From positions 13,279-64,947 of the forward strand of contig NZ_QAII01000002.1 of NCBI RefSeq assembly GCF_003060965.1: a stretch of 51,669 bases of DNA. Reading direction: 5' to 3'. The DNA is from Caulobacter sp. HMWF025. Its GTDB lineage: Bacteria > Pseudomonadota > Alphaproteobacteria > Caulobacterales > Caulobacteraceae. The position numbers were made by a program, and so were the translations under genes. Shown piece after piece: positions 38,743 through 46,182 of this stretch (its first letter is position 1; each line of letters starts with the position of its first letter). The notes under the pieces are model-generated. The model worked only from the letters and a program-made list of their open reading frames with translations. It was not told the origin of the DNA and did not search any database.

Positions 38743-38810
38743 TTCCCTCTCTCTTCGAGAGAGGGAGGGGCCTGTCCCGGCGAAGGCCGGGATGGGAGGG
38801 TGAGAGGTTT
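38743..38810. repeat. Intergenic double-hairpin repeat, left copy (inverted relative to 41289)
   Basis: 68 bp made of two self-complementary parts (tctctcttcgagagaga and tcccggcgaaggccggga) followed by gggtgagaggttt. The reverse complement of the copy at 41289-41355, with a few differences. It lies just after the sirB1-like gene. Confidence 0.85.
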
Positions 38811-39214
38811 CACCGCTGGCTGAAAAAGCCCGTTGTTACAGCCTTTTGACCATGAGGCGTCTGCGGCGGGCTGCCGGTGCCGGTTTGCTGTCAGCCGGTG
38901 ATCTCCAGATGATCAGGCGTCGGGGTTCTGCGAAGGTCCGGTTTCGGGCGGCGGGCTGATTTCTGGTTGCGACCCAAATCGGAAGTCCACCAAACCGAGC
39001 CTCCCGGCCCAGTCTGACATATTGCGCGTCTTTGAATGGCCCGCCGTCGGACGTCAGGGCCTCCTCGCAACAAGACCGCGCTCGGGCGAACGAAGTCAAA
39101 TCGTCTAGGCTTGCAACATTAGAATAATTCAACAGCGGGCGATGCAGCGCGTCAGGTGTGCAGCCTCAAACCTGTGCAAGTTGCGACTTGGCACTTTCAG
39201 CCCAGCTTTCAGGC
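38811..39214. other. Left part of the islet: no certain gene
   Basis: About 400 bp between the repeat and the LysR stop. A 98-codon minus-strand frame (38836-39132, TTG start, MNYSNVASLDD...) crosses it; the C-terminal end is Arg-rich and I see no domain, so it may be a remnant. Base composition is lower in GC than the flanking core genes. Confidence 0.5.
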
Positions 39215-40150
39215 TTATGGAGGTGGCGCTGGCGCGAAGCCGGGCGTCTTCACAGCGACGACTATTGGTGCTTCCGATCTAAAGGCTTCCACCAAGAGGC
39301 TGCGCGCTAGCGCCACACGCGGATGGCGCAGCGAGTACCGGGCCCAGACAAGGTGGAATGGATTACGCGGAACCGAAACTGGAGCCGGTATCTCGACGAG
39401 AATGCCCGCTTCACGTTCGGCGCGCGTAAGGTAGCCCGGCAAGACTGACCAGCCGAGGCCCGCGCAAAGCGCTGACCGCAGCACCCAGAGATCCGGCGCA
39501 GTGATCCTAGGCAGCCGCGCAAGCTCAATCCCGTTCTCATCAAGCCATGTGCGTACGAGCGGCCGGTCGAGGTCGTATGCAAGATGTGAAACCTGATCGA
39601 GGCCTTCGGCCAGCGAGAATTCGGCGATACGCTCGGCGACCGCTGCCGAGGCGACCGCTAGCAAACGTTCTTCACCCAGAATTTCAGATGCAAGCCGCAG
39701 GTCGTCAGGCTGTGACGCAGTGATCGCTAGATGAACCTTATCGTCCAGCAACATGCTGTAGAGTGCTTCACGTCCTCCTATGTGAAGCCGCAGATCAAGT
39801 CCTGCATCCAATAATGGACCGAGCCGCGGCGTAATCATCTCACCCAAAAGATCTGACGGTGCAGCAATATGCACCGTCCCGGACATGCGCGACGAGCGTG
39901 CCCTGGCTGTAGCCAACGCTGTTTCTGCCACGTCGAGGCTTCCGCCGATCGACGCTGCCAGATCGTCGGCGATTGCGGTGGGCCTTACGCCACGAGAGTG
40001 GCGGTCGAATAGCGGATGGCCAAGCTGCGCTTCCAGCGAGGCCATGTGCTGGGAAGCTGCTGGCTGAGTGATTCCGATCGCACGCGCTGCCTCGCTCAAG
40101 GATCGGTGGCGGTACACCTCTACGAAGGTGCGAAGCTGTATCAAGGACAT
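39215..40150 (-). CDS. LysR-family transcriptional regulator
   Basis: 311 residues from the ATG at 40150; an in-frame ATG at 40186 is a longer alternative. The N-terminal HTH is LIQLRTFVEVYRHRSLSEAARAIGITQPAASQHMASLEAQLG, the LysR signature. The substrate-binding domain shows VHIAAPSDL and ends ALARSLLVEAF. It is divergent from the HD gene (252 bp between starts), so it is probably that gene's regulator. GC content and codon use are visibly lower than in the neighbouring core genes, which suggests acquisition. Confidence 0.93.
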   Translation of the reverse strand: MSLIQLRTFVEVYRHRSLSEAARAIGITQPAASQHMASLEAQLGHPLFDRHSRGVRPTAIADDLAASIGGSLDVAETALATARARSSRMSGTVHIAAPSDLLGEMITPRLGPLLDAGLDLRLHIGGREALYSMLLDDKVHLAITASQPDDLRLASEILGEERLLAVASAAVAERIAEFSLAEGLDQVSHLAYDLDRPLVRTWLDENGIELARLPRITAPDLWVLRSALCAGLGWSVLPGYLTRAEREAGILVEIPAPVSVPRNPFHLVWARYSLRHPRVALARSLLVEAFRSEAPIVVAVKTPGFAPAPPP

Positions 40151-40402
40151 TTCCGTTCCATAAACCTCCTTATGAGCCGTCGCCATTCCTCTTTGATTTT
40201 ATGATGCCCAAACTTGCGTATGTGTTTCGTCACCACGGAGCGAACAGATGCACGAGCGAGGCGAAGTATTGGTGGGGCTAACCGCCATGATTGCGGGGAT
40301 CACCCTTTCGCCTGCCTTGTTTGTTCGTTCGCGCCGATCTCAAAGACCAGTCCGGGCAATTGCGTCAACCGTACCTGCCTGGACCTGCACGGAGGATTTT
40401 CG

Positions 40403-40960
40403 ATGATCCAACCAATCGTCTCCGACCCAACAGTCGAACGGTATTTGCCGATGGTTGCAGAAGCGGTGGGCCCCGATCTCGCCGCGTACCGCAACCACAT
40501 CTACCGAGTACTGAGCTACGCGTCGCATTTTCTCGGCGATGATCCGCGGGGACGCGAACACATTGGCTTCGCGTTGGTGTTCCATGACGTGGGCATGTGG
40601 ACCGACCACGAATTGGCCTACTTGGAGCCGTCGGAGGCACTGGCCGAACGCGTCCGGGCGCAACACGCGTCGCATCTCAACCCTACACTGGTCGCCGATA
40701 TCATTCACTGGCATCACAAAGTGCTACCATTCAACGGATCTGACGCCGCCGTAGTTAACGCGGCGCGGAAGGGCGACTGGATTGATGCGAGCATGGGTGT
40801 GGTGCGTCACGGCGTTTCTCGCCAAGACGTGGCGGCACTCGAGGCAGCAATCCCGGTCTTGGGCTTCCCTGATGTGCTATTGCGTCTCGCGAAAGATTTA
40901 CATCAAGGAAGCCGACTGCTTGGTCTCTGCCGGGTTATCTCGCGAGTCTACAAACTTTAA
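40403..40960 (+). CDS. HD-domain protein (putative metal-dependent phosphohydrolase)
   Basis: 185 residues; GGAGG lies 8 bp before the ATG. Metal-binding HD-type residues: NHIYRVLSY, then ALVFHDVGMWTD (the HD pair) and HWHHKVLPF. The remainder (DWIDASMGVVRHG and LLRLAKDLHQ) matches a group of stand-alone HD proteins with no assigned substrate. It probably hydrolyses a phosphorylated or amide-like small molecule; that is inferred from the family. It is divergent from lysR and lies in the low-GC islet. Confidence 0.85.
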   Translation: MIQPIVSDPTVERYLPMVAEAVGPDLAAYRNHIYRVLSYASHFLGDDPRGREHIGFALVFHDVGMWTDHELAYLEPSEALAERVRAQHASHLNPTLVADIIHWHHKVLPFNGSDAAVVNAARKGDWIDASMGVVRHGVSRQDVAALEAAIPVLGFPDVLLRLAKDLHQGSRLLGLCRVISRVYKL

Positions 40961-41150
40961 CAACACCTAGGCCCGAGTGGGTTCGCCATTCAAGATTTGG
41001 TGCCATTCTGCAAATGCATGATGCTTGGCGTATCAGAAAGGATTCTCGGATGGAGAGACCGCGACTGTGGAAACGTACAGGAAGCTATTGACATCCTGAA
41101 GCCTGTTGCTCGGCGCTGAGCCTAACGTCGGCGGCCTTGAAATCACTATC

Positions 41151-41266
41151 CGCCCTTCTCAGACCTCAGTCGCTTCCGCTTTTCGGTATCTCGTGGCGTG
41201 ACAGACCTGACCGGTCTACTGGCGCTGGCCGTCCAGTCGGTAGGCGTCTTCAGGAGGGAGGATGGC
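41151..41266. repeat. Imperfect direct repeat, copy 1
   Basis: Starts cgcccttctcagac and includes cgcttttcgg, tctcgtggc, ggccgtcc and tcaggagg in the same order and spacing as copy 2 (41378-41494). The two copies are only partly alike. Confidence 0.7.
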
Positions 41267-41288
41267 CCCGCTCCATTCTGACAGGATG

Positions 41289-41355
41289 AAACCTCTCACC
41301 CTCAAATCCCGGCCTTCGCCGGGACAGGTCCCGCCCTCTCTCTTTGAGAGAGGGA
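41289..41355. repeat. Intergenic double-hairpin repeat, right copy
   Basis: aaacctctcaccctc, then cccggccttcgccggga and ccctctctctttgagagagg; the reverse complement of 38743-38810. Confidence 0.85.
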
Positions 41356-41377
41356 CTTGGTCAGGGCGTCCGCTCGC

Positions 41378-41494
41378 CACCCTTCTCAGACGTCAGCAGC
41401 GTCCGCTTTTCGGCCTCTCGTGGCTTGGCGGACGTGATCGTTCGAATGGCACCGGCCGTCCTGGCGGTTGGAGTCCTCAGGAGGAGAGGCTGGC
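41378..41494. repeat. Imperfect direct repeat, copy 2
   Basis: Matches copy 1 at 41151-41266 in order: acccttctcagacgtcag, cgtccgcttttcgg, tctcgtggc, ggccgtcctggcgg, tcaggagg. Confidence 0.7.
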
Positions 41495-41556
41495 CGTGAG
41501 ATGTATGGATGGCTCCCTTCGGCGCGAAGGTGGGCTTGCGCCCATCCCATAAATCG

Positions 41557-41672
41557 CCGTCATCCCGTGGCTTGTCCACGGGACCCATGGTTCCGTTGCA
41601 CCGTGAGCAACCGGCGATCATCCGACCGTGAAGCCGACAAATGGGTCCCGTGGACAAGCCACGGGATGACGG
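41557..41672. repeat. Large intergenic palindrome (GTCATCCC family), copy B
   Basis: Two perfectly inverted 32-bp arms (41557-41588 and 41641-41672) flank a 52-bp centre. The arms begin ccgtcatcccgtggcttg and end gggacccat. This is the cleanest copy of the family. Confidence 0.9.
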
Positions 41673-41780
41673 GAGTATGGGGATTAAGGGCACGGTCTCC
41701 GGGTTCGCCCCGGCCGCTTCGCGCCTCCCCCCTGACTTCAGCGAGCAGTCGCGTGAGGGCGAGAGCCCGTGTCCGCCAGA

Positions 41781-41831
41781 CTTGCCTCCTACGGACCGCT
41801 TCGCGGTCGTCTTCCCCCGCAGGGGGAAGAT
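41781..41831. repeat. 51-bp double-hairpin intergenic repeat, copy 2
   Basis: GACCGC-ttc-GCGGTC followed by cttcccccg/cagggggaag; the same plan as 24832-24882. The first stem differs in sequence but still pairs. Confidence 0.75.
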
Positions 41832-41933
41832 GGGACCAACTCACCCCTCGCATTCCCTTCGCCGCAGCCTTAACTAGGCTCTCGCGGCGCGGGATGGTCC
41901 TAACCCCGGCGCCAAGCTGATCCGGAGTCGTCC

Positions 41934-42878
41934 ATGTCGTTGAGAGTCGCCGTCCAGATGGATCCCGTCCTGGGGATCAATATCGACACCGACACCACCT
42001 TCCTGATGATGATGGAAGCCCAGAGCCGGGGGCACCGGCTGTGGGTCTATACGCCTGACAAGCTGTCGCTCGAGGATGGCCGGGTGTTTGCCCGGGCCCA
42101 GCCGCTGGTGCTGACGGCGGTCAAGGGGGCCCATGCCCAGCTGGGCGAGACGGTCGTGCTGGACATGAAGGACGATGTCGACGTGGTGCTGATGCGCCAG
42201 GATCCGCCGTTCGACATGGCCTATATCACCGCCACCCACTTCCTCGAGAAGGTCCACCCGCACACCCTGGTGGTCAATAATCCGGCCGAGGTGCGCAATG
42301 CGCCCGAGAAGCTGTTCGTCACCGACTTCCCCGGCGTGCAGCCGCCGACCCTGATCACCTCGGACTATGAGGCGATCTATGATTTCCGGGCCCGGCACGG
42401 CGACATCGTGCTGAAGCCACTCTATGGCGGCGGCGGCTCGGGCGTGGCGCGGCTGCTGGCCGACGATCCCAACCTGGATGCCCTGCTGGAGCTGCACGCC
42501 CTGATCGGTCGCGAGCAGGTCATCGCCCAGAAGTTCGTGCCGGCCGTCAGCAAGGGCGACAAGCGTATCCTGCTGGTCGACGGCGAGCCGGTGGGCGCGA
42601 TCAACCGCGTGCCGGCGGCGGGTCAGGTGCGCTCCAACCTGCGGGTCGGCGGCCGGGCCGAGGCGGTCGAGCTGACCCCCCGCGATCTGGAGCTGTGCGC
42701 CATCATCGCGCCCGAGCTCAAGCGCCGGGGGCTTTTGTTCGTGGGTATCGACGTGATCGGCGAGTATCTGACCGAGATCAACGTGACCTCGCCGACCGGG
42801 GCCCAGCAGCTGAAGCGGTTCAGCGGCATAGACGCCGCCGCCGTGCTCTGGGATCGCATCGCAGAGCTTCGCGCCTGA
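41934..42878 (+). CDS. gshB: Glutathione synthetase
   Basis: 314 residues, normal length. It begins [26 protein letters not shown]. The ATP-grasp pattern is [16 protein letters not shown], and the C-terminal [25 protein letters not shown] carries the metal-binding Glu and Asn. It joins gamma-glutamylcysteine and glycine with ATP. It is monocistronic or starts the series with comM downstream. Confidence 0.96.
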   Translation: MSLRVAVQMDPVLGINIDTDTTFLMMMEAQSRGHRLWVYTPDKLSLEDGRVFARAQPLVLTAVKGAHAQLGETVVLDMKDDVDVVLMRQDPPFDMAYITATHFLEKVHPHTLVVNNPAEVRNAPEKLFVTDFPGVQPPTLITSDYEAIYDFRARHGDIVLKPLYGGGGSGVARLLADDPNLDALLELHALIGREQVIAQKFVPAVSKGDKRILLVDGEPVGAINRVPAAGQVRSNLRVGGRAEAVELTPRDLELCAIIAPELKRRGLLFVGIDVIGEYLTEINVTSPTGAQQLKRFSGIDAAAVLWDRIAELRA

Positions 42879-43013
42879 GCCTTCTGACGGGCTGAAAGAC
42901 TGAAACGGGCGGCCGAGGCCCGGCTTTTCCCGAAACGTTCATTTTTTGTTCTTGCTCTACCCCGGCTTGCATGGTTCGCTTGTGGATAACTCCAATCGAT
43001 CCATGAGGCGGAC

Positions 43014-44564
43014 ATGGCCGCGAAGGTGGTCACGGTGGCGTTCGAGGGCGTCGAGGCGCGCCGCGTCGATGTCGAGGTGCAGCTGACCAACGGTCAGAAC
43101 AACTTCGTCATCGTGGGCCTGGCCGACAAGGGCGTCGCCGAGAGCCGGGAGCGGGTGCGCGGCGCCTTTGCGGGTCTGGGGCTGTCGCTGCCGGGCAAGC
43201 GCATCGTGGCCAATCTGGCCCCGGCCGACATGCCCAAAGAGGGGGCCCATTTCGACCTGCCGATCGCTCTGGCGGTAATGGTGGCGCTGGGGGTGATCCC
43301 GCTGGACGCCCTCGACGGCTGGGCCGCCATGGGCGAGCTGTCGCTGGACGGACGGATCGTGCCCGCCGCCGGAGCCCTGCCGGCGGCCATGGCGGCCGGG
43401 GCCATGGGTCTGGGCCTGATCTGTCCCGAGGCCAGCGGTCCCGAGGCCGCCTGGGCCGGTGGCACCCGCATCCTGGCGCCCCGGTCGCTGGTGGCCCTGA
43501 TCAACCACTTTCGCGGCAGCCAGGTGCTGTCGGCCCCGGCCCCCGGTCCGGTTCTGGAGGGCGAGCGGGTCAAGGACCTGCGCGACGTCAAGGGCCAGGA
43601 GCATGCCAAGCGGGCGCTCGAGATCGCCGCCGCCGGCGGCCACAACCTTCTGTTCTGCGGCCCGCCGGGCTCGGGCAAGTCGATGCTGGCCCAGCGCCTG
43701 CCGGGCCTGCTGCCGCCCCTGACCTCGGCCGAGCTGCTGGAGACCTCGATGGTCCATTCCGTGGCGGGGCTGATCGCCCGAGGGGCCCTGACCCGGGCCC
43801 GGCCGTTTCGCAGCCCGCACCACAGCGCCAGCATGGCGGCCCTGACCGGCGGCGGGCACCGGGCCAAGCCCGGCGAGGTGTCGCTGGCCCATAACGGCGT
43901 GCTGTTCCTGGACGAGCTGCCGGAGTTCGGGGTCCAGGCCCTGGACAGCCTGCGCGCTCCGCTGGAAACCGGCGAGGTGATGGTGGCGCGGGCCAATGCC
44001 CATGTCCGCTATCCGGCCCGCGTGCAGCTGGTCGCGGCCATGAACCCCTGCCGCTGCGGTCATGGCGGGGCCGGGCGCGGGGCCTGCGGCAAGGCGCCCC
44101 GCTGCCAGAAGGACTATCAGGGCCGCGTCTCGGGGCCGCTCATCGACCGGATCGATCTGGCGGTCGACATGCCCGCCGTGACCGCCGCTGACCTCGCCCT
44201 GCCGCCGCCGGTCGAGGGCTCGGCCGAGGTCGCCGTCCGCGTCGCCCGGGCCCGGGCCCTGCAGGTGGCGCGGGCCGAGGCGGAGGGCAGTCCCGACACC
44301 CTGAACGGCCGGGCCGAGGGGGCGTTTCTGGAGACGATCGCCGATCTCGACGAGGCCGGGCGCAGCCTGCTGGCCCGGGCCGCAGAGGCCGGACGGATCA
44401 GTGCCCGGGGCTGGACACGGGTGCTGCGGCTGGCCCGCACGATCGCCGATCTGGAGGATGCAGGCGCGGTGCGCCGGATCCATGTCGCCGAGGCCCTGGC
44501 CCACCGTCGCACGGCCGCGACCGGCGAGCCGGAGGGTCTTTCCAGTGGGCAACCGGTGTTTTGA
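43014..44564 (+). CDS. comM: ComM/YifB family magnesium-chelatase-like ATPase
   Basis: 516 residues. The N-terminal Lon-like domain is VEVQLTNGQNNFVIVGLADKGVAESRERVRGA; the AAA+ core has Walker A CGPPGSGKSMLAQRLPGLLPP, the sensor segment FRSPHHSASMAAL and Walker B HNGVLFLDELPEF; MNPCRCGHGG is a zinc-like Cys motif. In Vibrio, ComM is a hexameric helicase that promotes branch migration in natural transformation. GAGG lies 10 bp before the start. Confidence 0.95.
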   Translation: MAAKVVTVAFEGVEARRVDVEVQLTNGQNNFVIVGLADKGVAESRERVRGAFAGLGLSLPGKRIVANLAPADMPKEGAHFDLPIALAVMVALGVIPLDALDGWAAMGELSLDGRIVPAAGALPAAMAAGAMGLGLICPEASGPEAAWAGGTRILAPRSLVALINHFRGSQVLSAPAPGPVLEGERVKDLRDVKGQEHAKRALEIAAAGGHNLLFCGPPGSGKSMLAQRLPGLLPPLTSAELLETSMVHSVAGLIARGALTRARPFRSPHHSASMAALTGGGHRAKPGEVSLAHNGVLFLDELPEFGVQALDSLRAPLETGEVMVARANAHVRYPARVQLVAAMNPCRCGHGGAGRGACGKAPRCQKDYQGRVSGPLIDRIDLAVDMPAVTAADLALPPPVEGSAEVAVRVARARALQVARAEAEGSPDTLNGRAEGAFLETIADLDEAGRSLLARAAEAGRISARGWTRVLRLARTIADLEDAGAVRRIHVAEALAHRRTAATGEPEGLSSGQPVF

Positions 44565-44598
44565 CCGGGTGTTAAGCCGCGTCCCCTAGGGTGAGCCC

Positions 44599-46146
44599 AT
44601 GACCGATACGCGCCCCACCGGTGTTACGCCCGAACAGCTGGCCACCCTGAGCCACGAGTTTCGCACGCCCCTGAACGGTGTGCTGGGCATGGCCCGGCTG
44701 CTGGAGGGCACCCGCCTGACCGGCGAGCAGCGCGCCTATGTCACCGCCCTGCGCGAGAGCGGTGACCACCTGCTGTCCCTGGTCAATGACGTGCTCGATT
44801 TTGCCCGGCTCGGCGCCACGGACATCGCGCTGAGCCTGGCCCCGGTGCATGTCGGCGACCTGCTGCGCCAGGTGGCTGAACTGATGAGCCCTCGGGCCCA
44901 CGAGAAGGGCATCGAGATCGCCTGGGCCGTAGCCCAGGACGTGCCGATCCTGTTTGCCGACGAGGGCCGGCTGCGGCAGATCCTGCTGAACTATGCCGGC
45001 AATGCCGTGAAGTTCACCGAGACCGGCGGCGTGCTGCTGTCGGCCGGAGTCTCCGGGGCCGGCCGGGTGCGGTTCACGGTCACCGATACCGGGCCAGGCG
45101 TTGCGCCGGAGGCCCGCGCCAAGATCTTCCAGGCCTTTGTCCAGACCGACATCACCCATCGCACCCAGCTGGGCGGGGCAGGCCTGGGCCTGGCCATCGT
45201 CACGCGTCTGGCCCGGGCCATGAACGGCGAGGCCGGGGTCGGGGGCGAGGTCGGGCAGGGCGCCGACTTCTGGTTCGAGGCCCCGTTCGAGACGGTGTCT
45301 GACGCGACCCTGGACCGCTCGCTGGCCGGGCATGCCGTCGGCGTGGCCTCGCCCAATGCCATCGTCCGGGCCGCAACCCTGCGCCAGATCCAGGCCGCCG
45401 GCGGACGGGCCTTCGTCGCCGATGACGTGGCCGGCGTCGTGGCGGCCGCGCCGCTGGACGCGGTGCTGCTGATCGACGCCGCCCTGGCCGGACCGCGCCG
45501 GTCGCTGCGGCCGCCGGTGGGCCGACGGGCGGTGGTCCTGCTGACGCCCGACCAGCGCGGTCGCATCGACCGCCTGCGGGCGGCCGGTTTCAGCGGCTAT
45601 CTGATCAAGCCCCTCCGGGCGGCCTCGATCGTCGCCCAGGTGCTGCAGGCCAATGCCCAGACGCCAGCCCCGGCCGGGCGTCCCGTCGAGGACGACCGCA
45701 TCGCGGCGGCCTCGGCCCCCGGCGTGCGGGTGCTATTGGCCGAGGACAATCCGATCAACGCCCTGCTGGCCCGCACCCTGCTGGAACGCGAGGGCTGCAA
45801 GGTCGACCGTGTGGCCGACGGCGAGCAGGCCGTCGCGGCCCTGTCCAGCGACAGCTATGACCTGATCCTGATGGACCTGCGCATGCCTGGCATGAGCGGG
45901 CTCGACGCGGCCCAGACCCTGCGCGCCCAGGGCATCACCGCCCCGATCGTCGCCCTGACGGCCGATGCCTTCGACGAGGACCGCCGGGCCTGCCTGGCGG
46001 CGGGTATGAACGACTTCCTCGTCAAGCCGCTGACGCATGGATCGCTGCGCGAAGTGCTCAGCCGCTGGACGGGTCGCCCGGGCGAGGCCGCCGAGCCGGC
46101 CTCCGGCTGGACGAAATCCCCGACGCGCGCCAAGGTCGCCGGCTAA
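44599..46146 (+). CDS. Soluble hybrid histidine kinase with degenerate and intact receiver domains
   Basis: 515 residues, no membrane segment and no sensor domain. The H-box LSHEFRTPLNG is at residue 19, so HisKA opens the protein. HATPase motifs: NYAGNAVKFTETG, DTGPGV, GAGLGLAIV. Residues about 245-350 have a receiver-like pattern (VLLIDAALAG, YLIKPLR) but lack the acidic pair at the N-terminus of a receiver. A normal receiver follows: LLAEDNPINA, phospho-acceptor Asp426 in LMDLRMPGM, and FLVKPL. Input must come from a partner protein. Confidence 0.92.
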   Translation: MTDTRPTGVTPEQLATLSHEFRTPLNGVLGMARLLEGTRLTGEQRAYVTALRESGDHLLSLVNDVLDFARLGATDIALSLAPVHVGDLLRQVAELMSPRAHEKGIEIAWAVAQDVPILFADEGRLRQILLNYAGNAVKFTETGGVLLSAGVSGAGRVRFTVTDTGPGVAPEARAKIFQAFVQTDITHRTQLGGAGLGLAIVTRLARAMNGEAGVGGEVGQGADFWFEAPFETVSDATLDRSLAGHAVGVASPNAIVRAATLRQIQAAGGRAFVADDVAGVVAAAPLDAVLLIDAALAGPRRSLRPPVGRRAVVLLTPDQRGRIDRLRAAGFSGYLIKPLRAASIVAQVLQANAQTPAPAGRPVEDDRIAAASAPGVRVLLAEDNPINALLARTLLEREGCKVDRVADGEQAVAALSSDSYDLILMDLRMPGMSGLDAAQTLRAQGITAPIVALTADAFDEDRRACLAAGMNDFLVKPLTHGSLREVLSRWTGRPGEAAEPASGWTKSPTRAKVAG

Positions 46147-46182
46147 GGGCGGGGCTTTCCCCGCCAGGGGAAAAGCCGCCGC

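Larger units (their letters stand above)
40961..41933. other. 973-bp repeat-rich intergenic region right of the HD gene
   Basis: No gene is supported. A 33-codon frame (about 41019-41119, MMLGVSERILGWRDRD...) could be a remnant. The rest is a mosaic: two imperfect direct repeats (41151-41266, 41378-41494), an inverted copy of the left-hand repeat (41289-41355), a long perfect palindrome (41557-41672) and a double-hairpin repeat (41781-41831). Together these suggest repeated insertions or rearrangement at this site. Confidence 0.7.

Noticed and set aside
40214..40402. Extended N-terminus for the HD-domain protein
   Set aside because: The GGAGG before the ATG at 40403 and the start of HD-family similarity both favour the shorter protein.
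41115..41135. gcctaacg motif resembling one end of an integron attC site
   Set aside because: No matching GTTRRRY end lies at the expected 55-140 bp distance and no integrase gene is present, so it is treated as chance.
41557..41672. CRISPR-like array from repeated palindromic DNA
   Set aside because: Only two inverted arms around one centre, no regularly spaced direct repeats and no cas genes.
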